A stretch of 64,000 nucleotides of DNA from Reclinomonas americana ATCC 50394 (taxonomy: Eukaryota; Jakobida; Jakobea; Jakobida): contig PS015009.1 in assembly GCA_048213135.1 (NCBI GenBank), positions 1 to 64,000 on the forward strand, given 5' to 3'. The notes beneath the pieces were generated by a model. It was not told where the DNA came from and ran no database searches. It was given only the letters and a program-made list of their open reading frames with translations. This document shows, one piece after another, positions 35,501 to 44,004 of the stretch (its first letter is position 1; each line of letters begins with the position of its first letter). The position numbers were made by a program, and so were the translations under genes.

Positions 35501-36197
35501 CTCCACCGGCGGAACCGGTTCTGCTACAGCCCCCGTTCCTGTAACCAGCGCAGCAGGCAGTTTTAATTTTTATGTAAGCCAGTCCGGCACCTGCGGTGAA
35601 AGTCCGCGTGCCCTCATTACCGTAACCGTATCGCCAACACCCGCAGCACCATCAGGTCTGAATGCCAACGCCACCGCGAACAGTGCGGTACTGACATGGA
35701 CAGGTGTAACCGGCGTTTATTATACCATTGAATACAAAGCCGCTTCATCGGCCAACTGGACCGTTGCCGCTACTGCCATCACCGGCAATACCGCCACCAT
35801 CAGCAGCCTTACCCCTGCCACCGATTATGACTGGAGGGTGAGTGCCAACTGCGGTACTTTTGCGGCAAACAATTACAGCACCGCCGTTTTCACTACACTG
35901 GCGGTTTCCAACACTATACCCAATACCAGGGATGGCCTGGGTATAAGAGTTACGCCAAATCCGGCGGGCAGCCAGGCATGGATTGATTATATACTGCCGG
36001 GCAATGGCCGTTTTTCGATTGTACTGCTGAATGCGCAGGGACAGAAGATCAGCACCATCCTCTACAACAGCATACAAACACGCGGCAGGTACCAGTACGA
36101 TTTCAGCAGGCACCTGCAGCGACTGGCACCGGGCATGTATTTCCTGCGCCTGGAGCAGGATGGCAAGAAGAATTTCGCGAAATTTGTAAAATATTGA
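32568..36197 (+). CDS. Secreted GH13 alpha-amylase-type enzyme with T9SS sorting domain
   Basis: The protein has 1209 residues from the ATG at 32568, where the signal peptide begins (MRKALLFLGIVISLGTRAQ); a longer non-ATG start would overlap operator C. Order of parts: an N-terminal beta domain (20-160), a CBM48-like domain (about 265-355, YVIGDFNNWQP), the GH13 barrel (about 390-790), two Ig-like modules (about 865-1030), an Fn3 domain, and a T9SS type A tail (RVTPNPAGSQAWIDY; GMYFLRLEQDGKKNFAKFVKY). Catalytic residues are Asp564 in GFRFDLSKGF, Glu610 in MILEHF and Asp674 in MESHDEER. It should act outside the cell on starch, feeding the SusCD system. Operators B and C lie upstream; the Nudix-like regulator follows after 24 bp. 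Confidence 0.92.
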   Translation: MRKALLFLGIVISLGTRAQLLSWTPEFPQDNSTIVITVDASKGNQGLFNYANPNNIYVHCGVTTNLSNNGGQQWLYVNGSTGGSWGSATPALKATSLGNNKYQYTITNIRSFFGVPAGETIKKVGILFRDANADPAQVKKQANSDGSDMYIPIYNTVQDTFIRFNQPFFEPRFTPYLEPINVTIGQNVPTTFVSSAPGDLKMFLNGVQVTSNTNSSSLSGTPTISVAGNQVIRAEYTFNNTFRKDSVQFLVTSTPPSAPLPANVKEGINYDPNNTSVTLVLYAPQKSDVYVIGDFNNWQPLLSYQMNKTPDGKYFWKTITGLTAGQEYAYQYFIDNSIRVADPYAQKILDPGQYGDVQIDNVTYPNLKPYPTGKTTEIVSVLQTAEPQYNWQVTNFSKPEKKNLIIYETLVRDLLAAHNWQTLIDTINYIKRLNINAIELMPFSEFENNDSWGYNPTFYMAPDKYYGTKNKLKEFIDTCHKNGIAVIMDIVFNHEFGQGPHARMYWNSAQNQPAANNPWLNPTATHPFSVGYDFNHESNDTKYYVQRTIEHWINEYKIDGFRFDLSKGFTQKVTTNVNDWSAYDASRIAIWKRYADSVWKYSPSTYMILEHFAVQQEDKELADYGFLMWGNVNSQYNQNTMGYSSNADISSVVYNHASRQFAQPNLIGYMESHDEERLMYKNVTYGNSSGSYNVKDVPTALKRMEAAAALLYTIPGPKMLYEMGELGYDLSINTCTDGTLPSTDECRTARKPFRWNYYQDPNRKQLYDVVGKIIGLRRSLPATFNSSNFTYNFGSLVKSFQITDPSRSITVIANFDVTTQNISVTFQNAGTWTDYLTNASITATGNAQTISLQPGEYHIYLNTPACTTAAPTATTAISYCQNAAATALTATGSNLLWYTTLTGGTGTTTAPVPSTAAAGTTTYYVTQTIGCESTRLPIVVTVNPLTVAPTVTSPVTYCRNATATALTATGNGLLWYNASTGGTGSATAPVPVTSAAGSFNFYVSQSGTCGESPRALITVTVSPTPAAPSGLNANATANSAVLTWTGVTGVYYTIEYKAASSANWTVAATAITGNTATISSLTPATDYDWRVSANCGTFAANNYSTAVFTTLAVSNTIPNTRDGLGIRVTPNPAGSQAWIDYILPGNGRFSIVLLNAQGQKISTILYNSIQTRGRYQYDFSRHLQRLAPGMYFLRLEQDGKKNFAKFVKY

Positions 36198-36221
36198 TTG
36201 CACACCCTTAACGATTGACTT

Positions 36222-36962
36222 ATGGCAACCACATCTCTTGAGAAACAGACCAAACAGGTAAAAACACTGAACACCATACAAACCGAGGTGCAGAACAGCA
36301 ACGGCATTGCATTGTCGGTAGACTGCGTCATTTTCGGTTTTGACGAGAATAAACTGAAAGTGCTCCTCATCCGCAGTGACCTGAAAAAATTCCAGGGCAA
36401 ATGGTCCCTGCTGGGCGACCTGGTAAAACCCAATGAAGACCTCGACGCCGCCGCCTACCGGATACTGAAACAGCGTACCGGCTTAAGCGACGTCTACCTG
36501 GAACAGATCCACACCTTTGGCGCTGTAAGCAGGCACCCGGCGGGCCGCGTGGTTACCGTAGCCTATTGCTCCCTCATTAATGTGCAGCACCATCGCCTGA
36601 AAATACTTGACAACGAACTGCACTGGCATGATGTACAGAACATTACCGAGCTGGCCTTCGACCACCAGCAGATCTTCAGCACCTGTTACCAGCACCTGCA
36701 GAAAAGGATACAGGAGCACCCGCTTGGCTTCAATCTTCTGCCTAAGAAGTTCTCCCTGAGGGACTTGCAAAATCTCTATGAAGCCATCCTGGATACCAAA
36801 ATGGACCGGCGGAATTTCAGGAAGAAATTCTTCACCATGGACTTCCTGATCGACCTGGATGAAATGGAGCAGGACGTACCTCACCGGCCCGGTAAATTGT
36901 ACAAATTCAACTACGATAAATACGAAAAGAAAAAGAAAAAATGGGTGGGGATAGATTTTTAA
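36222..36962 (+). CDS. NrtR-type transcriptional regulator (inactive Nudix domain plus winged helix)
   Basis: The protein has 246 residues. Residues 30-165 are a Nudix fold (IALSVDCVIFGFDENKLKVLLI), but the catalytic box is destroyed: the usual REUxEE reads RILKQR and the usual glycine before it is Asp. Residues 170-240 form the winged-helix domain seen in NrtR regulators (FSLRDLQNLYEAILDTKMDRRNFRKKF). NrtR proteins bind a small ligand in the dead Nudix pocket and regulate NAD or sugar genes; in Bacteroidota some, such as AraR, control sugar catabolism. It lies between the secreted amylase and susC and is probably co-transcribed with the amylase. I infer that it binds the GTGT-N7-ACAC sites in this locus. 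Confidence 0.87.
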   Translation: MATTSLEKQTKQVKTLNTIQTEVQNSNGIALSVDCVIFGFDENKLKVLLIRSDLKKFQGKWSLLGDLVKPNEDLDAAAYRILKQRTGLSDVYLEQIHTFGAVSRHPAGRVVTVAYCSLINVQHHRLKILDNELHWHDVQNITELAFDHQQIFSTCYQHLQKRIQEHPLGFNLLPKKFSLRDLQNLYEAILDTKMDRRNFRKKFFTMDFLIDLDEMEQDVPHRPGKLYKFNYDKYEKKKKKWVGIDF

Positions 36963-37100
36963 GATCCCATGCAACACATCGCTGGTAAAATCCGTCTGAA
37001 TACAGTCCCACAGCCCGTTAAGGCCGAAAAATAAAACCCCGAAAAAAACCTGAACAAAAGTTTTATTTTATTAAAAATACACATACCTTACATCGCTTTC

Positions 37101-37115
37101 GTGTACTTTTTACAC
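37101..37115 (+). promoter_or_regulatory. Operator site D (GTGTACTTTTTACAC)
   Basis: This 15-mer equals site A in the sense orientation. It lies 45 bp before the susC start codon and includes TACTTTTT, which could serve as the -7 box. No TTTG is found 19 nt upstream, as expected of an activated promoter. Confidence 0.7.
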
Positions 37116-37159
37116 ATTGCGAGAAAAATTGCAAAATCTAAAAAAGAAACACTTGCTTT

Positions 37160-40132
37160 ATGAGAAAAATTTCCCGGATTTTAGTGGTTTCGTTTGTGCT
37201 GGTGCTGCTCTCCGTTGCGGCCTTTGCACAAAACGTAGTTACCGGTAAAGTGACCGACACCAAAGACGGCACACCGGTTTCAGGTGTTACAGTAACAGTC
37301 AGGGGCACCAGAACTGCCGTTCAGACTGCTGCCGACGGCACATTTAAAATCAATGCTCCCGCAGGAGCCACACTCGTTTTTACTTCAGTAGGTTTCGCCA
37401 CACAACAGGCAACTGTTGGGTCGGGCGCTGTTGAAGTGGGACTGACGCAGGCCAACCAGCAGTTGAATGAAGTGGTGGTGGTAGCTTATGGGTCGAGGCG
37501 CAAAGGCGATCTGACCGGTGCTGTTACAGCCATTACTGCCAAAGATTTCCAGAAAGGTAATATCGCTTCCGCTGAGCAGTTGCTCCAGGGCAAAGTTGCC
37601 GGTCTGCAGATCACCAGCGGCGGCGGTACACCCGGCGGTGGCAGTCGTCTCCGCATCAGGGGCACATCATCACTGAATGCCAGCAACGATCCGCTGGTTG
37701 TAATTGATGGCGTTCCTGTTGAAGGCAACGGCATCAATGGCGGCGGTAACCTGCTGAACACCATCAACCCGAACGACATTGAATCCATGACCGTGCTGAA
37801 AGACGCTTCTGCAACAGCGCTGTACGGTTCAAGGGCAACCAATGGCGTATTGATCATCACCACTAAAAAAGGATCGAAAGGGAAGATCAGGTATAACTTC
37901 AACACCAATCTTTCCCTGGGTACCGTCGCTCAGAAAGTAGACGTATACACCGGCGACGAGATCAGGGCCATCATCAATGCGGATGCCGTTAAAACCGGTA
38001 ACAACGGATATAAGAACCTGATGGGCACCGCCAATACGGACTGGCAGGATGAGATCTACAGGCCTGCTTTCGGCTGGGACAATAACCTCAGCGCTTCAGG
38101 CTCCATTGGACAGGTACTCCCCTTCCGTGTTTCGGCAGGATACCTTACACAGGATGGTATTGTTCTTACCGACAAATTCAACAGGGCTTCACTGGGACTG
38201 AACCTGTCGCCCAAATTACTGAACGACCATCTCTCCGTTAATTTCAACTTCAAATACGCCAACACCAAATACAACCACGCCAACGGCGATGCTGTAGGCG
38301 CTGCTGCTTCTTTTGATCCTACACAGGACATTCATGGCAACAATAAGTTTGGTGGTTATTTTGAATGGCTCGACGGTGGTGGCAGCCCGGTGGGTAACAA
38401 TGGTAATGCTACCAACCCCAACCCACTGAGCCTGCTTAAATTCAGGAGCAACAAAGAAACCATCAACAGGGTACTTACAAACATACAGCTCGATTATAAA
38501 CTGCACTTCTTCCCCGATCTGCATGTGCTGCTGAACCTGGGTATCGACGCCACTTCACAGAAAGGCAATGATAATATCGACTCCATCCTGGTAACCAACC
38601 AGACTACAGCCGGTCGTTATACAGAATATAAACAGAAAAAGCAGAACGTACTGGCTGATATATTCCTGTCCTATACAAAAGAACTGAAAAGCATCAAGAG
38701 TAAATTCGATGTGCTGATCGGTCACAGTTACCAGGACTTCGAAACAGATGTATACAACTTCGCATCCTACAGCCAGGCAGGTAAACTGATTGCCGGTACT
38801 ACACCAACATTCGCTACCGACAAACAACAGAACAGGCTGGAATCTTATCTCGGCAGGATCAACTACTCTTACGATAATAAGTACCTGCTGACCGCTTCGC
38901 TCCGCAGGGACGCCAGCTCCCGTTTCGCCAAGGAATTCCGTGTAGGTTATTTCCCTGCCGTAGCCGTGGCCTGGAAAATGAAAGATGATTTCTTTAAGAA
39001 CAGTCATATCGTATCTGACCTGAAACTCCGTATAGGCTGGGGTCAGACCGGTCAGCAGGACGGTATCGGCAACTATGGTTACATGACCAATTATGGCCAA
39101 AGTACTTCTACCGCTCAATACCAGTTCGGCAACAACTTCTATTATTTCTACCGCCCCGCAGCTTATTATCCCAAGCTGAAATGGGAAACCACTACCACGC
39201 AGAACATCGGTCTTGATTTCGCTTTCCTGAACAACAGGATCAGCGGTTCCATCGATGGTTACATCAAGAAGACAAAAGACCTGCTGAGCGTGGTTGACCA
39301 AGCTCCGGGACAGAACTTCGATATCAGCCTGCTGAAAAACGTAGGTACCATGGACAATAAGGGTATTGAATTCACCCTTAACACATCACTGATCAAAAAA
39401 CGCGACCTGACCTGGGACTTTGGTTTCAACGTAACCTGGCAGAAAGTGGAGATCACCAAGCTGAACGACATCTATGATCCGGCATTCATCGGTATCACAC
39501 AAAGCGGCATCAGCGGCGGTACCAGCAACTCCGTTGGTATTCACCAGGTAGGTTATGCTCCTTTTACTTACTATGTAAACCAGCAGGTATATGATCCCGC
39601 TACCGGCATGCCTATTGAAGGTTTGTATGAAGACATCAACAGGGATGGAGTTCCTGACGACAGGTACTACTACAGCAAAAACCCTGCTCCAAGCGTAATG
39701 TATGGCATCAACACCCAGGTGAACTATAAAAAATGGTTCCTTGGACTGGCTGCCCACGGCGCTGTTGACAACTATGTATACAACAACTTCGCTTCCAGGG
39801 CCGGTTTCCTGAATGCTATCCAGAATGGCTCGGTGATCACCAACGGTTCACGCAGTTATTCAGAAACAGGTTTCAGGAATGCGCAATACCTGTCTGACAT
39901 CTACCTGGAAAATGCATCCTTCTTCCGTTTAGATAATATCAACATTGGTTATAACTTTGGTAAATTCTACCGCAATAAAGCCAGCCTGCGTTTAGGGGCC
40001 AGTGTTCAGAATGTATTTGTGATCACCAAATACAAAGGCCTCGATCCCGAAAACTCTTCCAGCACCGGTGTAGACAATACCATCTACCCAAGGCCAAGGG
40101 TATTCTCATTCACCGCCAATATTGATTTTTAA
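37160..40132 (+). CDS. susC: SusC/RagA-family TonB-linked outer-membrane transporter
   Basis: The protein has 990 residues with a signal peptide (MRKISRILVVSFVLVLLSVAAFA). A carboxypeptidase-regulatory-like domain (about 25-105) comes first, then the SusC segment LNEVVVVAYGSRRKGDLTGAV, the plug (IRGTSSLNASNDPLVVIDGVP; DASATALYGSRATNGVLIITT), and a 22-strand-type barrel ending in RVFSFTANIDF. It imports oligosaccharides bound by the SusD partner using TonB energy. Operator D lies upstream, and susD follows after 25 bp. Neighbouring amylases indicate starch or maltodextrin as substrate. Confidence 0.95.
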   Translation: MRKISRILVVSFVLVLLSVAAFAQNVVTGKVTDTKDGTPVSGVTVTVRGTRTAVQTAADGTFKINAPAGATLVFTSVGFATQQATVGSGAVEVGLTQANQQLNEVVVVAYGSRRKGDLTGAVTAITAKDFQKGNIASAEQLLQGKVAGLQITSGGGTPGGGSRLRIRGTSSLNASNDPLVVIDGVPVEGNGINGGGNLLNTINPNDIESMTVLKDASATALYGSRATNGVLIITTKKGSKGKIRYNFNTNLSLGTVAQKVDVYTGDEIRAIINADAVKTGNNGYKNLMGTANTDWQDEIYRPAFGWDNNLSASGSIGQVLPFRVSAGYLTQDGIVLTDKFNRASLGLNLSPKLLNDHLSVNFNFKYANTKYNHANGDAVGAAASFDPTQDIHGNNKFGGYFEWLDGGGSPVGNNGNATNPNPLSLLKFRSNKETINRVLTNIQLDYKLHFFPDLHVLLNLGIDATSQKGNDNIDSILVTNQTTAGRYTEYKQKKQNVLADIFLSYTKELKSIKSKFDVLIGHSYQDFETDVYNFASYSQAGKLIAGTTPTFATDKQQNRLESYLGRINYSYDNKYLLTASLRRDASSRFAKEFRVGYFPAVAVAWKMKDDFFKNSHIVSDLKLRIGWGQTGQQDGIGNYGYMTNYGQSTSTAQYQFGNNFYYFYRPAAYYPKLKWETTTTQNIGLDFAFLNNRISGSIDGYIKKTKDLLSVVDQAPGQNFDISLLKNVGTMDNKGIEFTLNTSLIKKRDLTWDFGFNVTWQKVEITKLNDIYDPAFIGITQSGISGGTSNSVGIHQVGYAPFTYYVNQQVYDPATGMPIEGLYEDINRDGVPDDRYYYSKNPAPSVMYGINTQVNYKKWFLGLAAHGAVDNYVYNNFASRAGFLNAIQNGSVITNGSRSYSETGFRNAQYLSDIYLENASFFRLDNINIGYNFGKFYRNKASLRLGASVQNVFVITKYKGLDPENSSSTGVDNTIYPRPRVFSFTANIDF

Positions 40133-40157
40133 GTTATAACACAACAAATAAGCTATT

Positions 40158-41834
40158 ATGAAAAATAAATTTAAAACACCCGCAAGCCTGCTGCTGATAG
40201 CTGTGCTGTTTTCGGGTTGTGCCAAAAAACTGGACCTGTTTCCACAGAACAGTCTTACCCCGGAAAAGGTATACTCCACACCGGAGGGATATAAAGGCGT
40301 ACTGGCCAAAATATATGGCGGTCTTTCCATCGGCGGCAACAATGGCCCTGCCGGTTCTCCGGACATTTCCGGCGGACTGGATGAAGGTTCGCAGATCGCC
40401 TTCATCAGGCCTTTCTTCAATTGCCAGGAACTGCCTACCGATGAAGCGGTTTGTTTCTGGAATGACCAGACCATCAAAAACTATCACGCTTTTTCTTATA
40501 CCAGCAGTGATCCTTTCCTGAAAGGTATGTACGCCAGGCCCATCTGGAACATCACGCTCATCAATGAGTACCTGCGTGAGTCTACAGATGAGAAACTGGC
40601 CGCCCGTAACATTACCGGTACTGATGCCGCCGAGATCAAAAAATCAAGGGCGGAGATCCGTTTCCTGCGGGCTTTCAATTACTGGGTGATGATGGACCTG
40701 TTTGGCAAATCAACCTTTATCACTGAAGATTATGGCATCGCTGAAGACCAGCCTCCTGTTGAGATCAGCCGCCAGAATCTTTTCAAATATGTTATCGGTG
40801 AACTGAAAGCCATTGAACCCGATATGCTGCCTGCCAAAACCGCTGAATACGGAAGGGTTGACCAGGCTGCCAACTGGGCACTCAGCGCCAGGATCTACCT
40901 GAACGGTAATATCTACATGGGCAGCGCTAATAATGCCTATTATGATTCCGCGGTTTACTTTTCACAGAAAGCGATCGGCGCCGGTTATACGCTCAACACA
41001 ACAGCAGTGAATGGTTATAACGCTTATGCGCAATTGTTCATGGCTGATAATAACAAAAATACCAACGAACTGATCTGGGCCATCACCTGCGACGGTCTGA
41101 ATACACAGGGATATGGTAATACCACCTTCCTGGTGAATTGCCCCAGTGGCGATGATAAAGGCAGCGACTACTTTACCGGCGCTGGCGGTGCAGGATGGAA
41201 AGGTTATGTAGCCACTAAAGGACTGGCCAATCTCTTCACCGACCTGACCGGCGGAACAGACAAAAGAGCGATGTTCGTTACTTCAAAATTTGGTGTAAGC
41301 CCCACGCAGATCGAACTTCCCGTGCTGCCCAACGCAAGCGAGGTGAACTTTGGTGATGCCAGCAGCGGTTTACATGTGAACAAGTTCAGGAATATCCGTT
41401 CCGATAACGGCCCGATCCACGACGTTAACAACCGCACGTTTGCTGATGTTGATTTCCCGATCTTCCGTTTATCAGAAATGTATTTGATCTATGCAGAAGC
41501 CACCTTACGTGGTGGTAACGGAAGCCTGGGCACTGCGCTTACATATGTGAACAACATCCGTACACGTGCTTATGGCAATACAACCGGCAATATCAGCTCC
41601 GGCCAGCTTACACTACCCTTCATCCTGGATGAAAGAGGAAGGGAACTGTACTGGGAAGGACACAGGCGTACCGACCTGGTTCGTTACGGTCTGCTGACCA
41701 CCGGTACTTACCTGTGGCCATGGAAAGGTGGTGTTGCTTCCGGAACATCGGTTGATGCGAAATACAACCTGTTCCCGATACCTGCCAGCGCCAGGAACGT
41801 AAACCCCAACCTGACCCAAAACACCGGATTCTAA
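40158..41834 (+). CDS. susD: SusD/RagB-family nutrient-binding lipoprotein
   Basis: The protein has 558 residues with a lipoprotein signal (LLLIAVLFSGC, Cys22) followed by the usual LDLFPQNSLTPEKVY. TPR-like helices (AEIRFLRAFNYWVMMDLFG) and the C-terminal SusD signature (FPIFRLSEMYLIYAEATLRGGNG; RGRELYWEGHRRTDLVRYG) are present. SusD caps the SusC barrel at the cell surface and binds glycan; here probably maltodextrin. It is in one operon with susC upstream and susE downstream. Confidence 0.95.
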   Translation: MKNKFKTPASLLLIAVLFSGCAKKLDLFPQNSLTPEKVYSTPEGYKGVLAKIYGGLSIGGNNGPAGSPDISGGLDEGSQIAFIRPFFNCQELPTDEAVCFWNDQTIKNYHAFSYTSSDPFLKGMYARPIWNITLINEYLRESTDEKLAARNITGTDAAEIKKSRAEIRFLRAFNYWVMMDLFGKSTFITEDYGIAEDQPPVEISRQNLFKYVIGELKAIEPDMLPAKTAEYGRVDQAANWALSARIYLNGNIYMGSANNAYYDSAVYFSQKAIGAGYTLNTTAVNGYNAYAQLFMADNNKNTNELIWAITCDGLNTQGYGNTTFLVNCPSGDDKGSDYFTGAGGAGWKGYVATKGLANLFTDLTGGTDKRAMFVTSKFGVSPTQIELPVLPNASEVNFGDASSGLHVNKFRNIRSDNGPIHDVNNRTFADVDFPIFRLSEMYLIYAEATLRGGNGSLGTALTYVNNIRTRAYGNTTGNISSGQLTLPFILDERGRELYWEGHRRTDLVRYGLLTTGTYLWPWKGGVASGTSVDAKYNLFPIPASARNVNPNLTQNTGF

Positions 41835-41861
41835 TAACGATCATTGCTTAAATCAACAGAA

Positions 41862-42683
41862 ATGAAAAATATTTTAAAATTCGTATTGCTCTCCTCCTGC
41901 ATGGCGATCGTATTGATGGCGTGCAAGAAAGATGAGAACAAAGTATATTTCGAAGGTGGTACACCGCCGGTATTCAGTGCATCTTCAACAGCTCCGCTGG
42001 TACTCACGCTTCCCAACAAGAACAATACGGCCATTTCCTTCAACTGGACCAACCCGGAGTACCGTTTTACCACCGGCATCAGTTCACAGGATGTAACCTA
42101 TACCGTTCAGTTTGATACCACCGGCGCTAATTTTACCAGCCCCTCCATGGGACAGCGCTCCATTTCTAAAGAGCTCACTACTTCTTTCACCGTTGGTGAA
42201 TTGAACGCTATGCTTTTAGGCATGGGTTTGATAGAGAACATGCCGCACAATATAGAAATAAGGGTAAAATCCACGTTAAAGAACAACAGTGTACCGCTTT
42301 ACTCTAATGTGATCAAAGTAGTGGTAACGCCATATCTTGATGTGGTATATCCTGTTCCTGCTAACCTTTACATTACCGGCGCTGCTACACCTGCCGGTTG
42401 GCAATGCGGTTGCGGCGAGCCTGAATTGCTGTCGCAGAAATTCACTAAAGTGAGTTCTTCTAAATTTGAACTGACCATTGCTTTATCTGCCAACAACTCT
42501 TACCTGTTGCTGCCTGTATATGGCAGTTGGTCGGCCAAATACGGCGGAACCGGCGCCAACAATACCAACAACCCGGCTGGTGATGATTTCAAACCTGATG
42601 GTGGTGACCTGAAGGCACCTGCTGCCAGTGGCACTTACAAGATCACAGTTGATTTCAAAACAGGAAAATTCACCGTTCAATAA
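41862..42683 (+). CDS. susE: SusE-like surface starch-binding lipoprotein
   Basis: The protein has 273 residues from the ATG at 41862 and a lipoprotein signal ending LMACKKDE. The N-terminal half is the SusE Ig-like domain (TLPNKNNTAISFNWTNPEYRFTTGISSQDVTY reads as its core), and the C-terminal half is a single starch-binding-type beta domain (LYITGAATPAGWQCG; SSKFELTIALSANNSYLLLPVYGSWSAKYGG). In Bacteroides, SusE binds long maltodextrins at the surface and affects import size. It is the third gene of the susCDEF operon. Confidence 0.88.
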   Translation: MKNILKFVLLSSCMAIVLMACKKDENKVYFEGGTPPVFSASSTAPLVLTLPNKNNTAISFNWTNPEYRFTTGISSQDVTYTVQFDTTGANFTSPSMGQRSISKELTTSFTVGELNAMLLGMGLIENMPHNIEIRVKSTLKNNSVPLYSNVIKVVVTPYLDVVYPVPANLYITGAATPAGWQCGCGEPELLSQKFTKVSSSKFELTIALSANNSYLLLPVYGSWSAKYGGTGANNTNNPAGDDFKPDGGDLKAPAASGTYKITVDFKTGKFTVQ

Positions 42684-42713
42684 ACCCACTGTTCAACACT
42701 AAAAAAAGACTAT

Positions 42714-43859
42714 ATGAAATATATTTCTAAATTTCTTTTTGCAGCGCTTGGGTTTGTTGCCCTGTTCGCTGCCTGCAATAAGGCCGACGACCTGCCCGTA
42801 TACAATAATGGCATGGCCGTTACACTGACCAGTTCAGTTACTACCATCGCTCCCGCTCCCGCGGATTCCAATAATGTGGCGATCGTTTTTAAGTGGACTA
42901 ACCCGAATTATGCGCAGGACTCTTCGCTTTATAAATTCGTCGTAGAGATCGACTCTGCCGGAAGAAACTTTTCAAAAGCTTCCCGTAAAACGTTCACGGG
43001 TACCTGGAGCGGTTCTTTCATCGCCAAAGAGATCAATGCCATCGCACTGAGTTATGGCTTTGCATTCAATACCGCGTATGATATGGAAGCCCGTGTGATC
43101 TCGTCTTACGGTAACAATAACGAACGTTATTTTTCCAATGTCATCAAACTGAAGGTTACGCCTTATAAAGTTCCTCCTATTGTGGCACTGCCTTCAACCG
43201 GGCGGCTGTTCATTACCGGTGACGCTACTGATTTTGGCTGGAGCAACCCCGCTCCTATGCCCGCTATCCGTGAACTGACACGCCTGGATGAAACCACCTG
43301 GGCAGGCATCTTCCACATGAGCGGCGGCGGTGGTTACCTGTTATTACAGACTGCCGGAAACTGGGACGACAAGTTCTCCGTACTCAATTCTACCGGTCCT
43401 ACAGGCGAAGCCGGATCATTCGGTTTCAAACTGAACGACAACTTCCCGGGGTCACTTACCGGCGGTAATGGCTGGTATAAGAATGTATACAACTTCCAGA
43501 CTGGCAAATACACACTCACCAAGCAAACCGATGCTTTGTCACCCGACCTGTATATCACCGGGGACGCCACACCTGGCGGCTGGGTAAACAACCCTCCTGC
43601 CGGTCAGAAAATGACCATGCTCACCAGCGGTGTTTTTGAGATCACCATGGCTTTCGTGCCTGGCAAAGCTTATAAGTTCCTGAATACTTCCGGTCAGTGG
43701 CAGCCACAATTTGGCGGCTCTTCTGCTACCGGCGGCGCATTGGGTGCCAATTACGGCGGCGGTTCTGATCCTTCCAATATACCTACCCCGGACGTGGCAG
43801 GCAATTACAAGATACAGGTCAACTTTATCACCAATACATATACCGTAACCAAAATATAG
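42714..43859 (+). CDS. susF: SusF/SusE-family surface glycan-binding lipoprotein
   Basis: The protein has 381 residues with a lipoprotein signal (FVALFAACNKADD). It has the same SusE-type N-terminal Ig domain as its upstream neighbour (NNVAIVFKWTNPNYAQDSS), then two starch-binding-type modules (RLFITGDATDFGWSNP and LYITGDATPGGWVNNP), one more than the SusE-like protein. This fits SusF, which holds an extra binding domain. Both paralogues likely arose by duplication. A strong terminator 31 bp downstream closes the susCDEF unit. Confidence 0.86.
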   Translation: MKYISKFLFAALGFVALFAACNKADDLPVYNNGMAVTLTSSVTTIAPAPADSNNVAIVFKWTNPNYAQDSSLYKFVVEIDSAGRNFSKASRKTFTGTWSGSFIAKEINAIALSYGFAFNTAYDMEARVISSYGNNNERYFSNVIKLKVTPYKVPPIVALPSTGRLFITGDATDFGWSNPAPMPAIRELTRLDETTWAGIFHMSGGGGYLLLQTAGNWDDKFSVLNSTGPTGEAGSFGFKLNDNFPGSLTGGNGWYKNVYNFQTGKYTLTKQTDALSPDLYITGDATPGGWVNNPPAGQKMTMLTSGVFEITMAFVPGKAYKFLNTSGQWQPQFGGSSATGGALGANYGGGSDPSNIPTPDVAGNYKIQVNFITNTYTVTKI

Positions 43860-43890
43860 TTTCTGAATTGAGGGTTATTAGTGATATCAA

Positions 43891-43920
43891 CCAGGCGCTC
43901 ACCACGTCTGGTTTTTTTAA
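43891..43920 (+). terminator. Terminator after susF
   Basis: ACCAGGCG pairs with CGTCTGGT (one wobble) around a 7-base loop and is followed by seven T. It separates susCDEF from the GH31 gene. Confidence 0.88.
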
Positions 43921-44004
43921 CCCGTTTACTTAACTTGTTGATAAAAGACTTACTGTTTAACCTTTAAATACACTGCATTGAAAAATCCATTCTCAACCGT
44001 TCAG

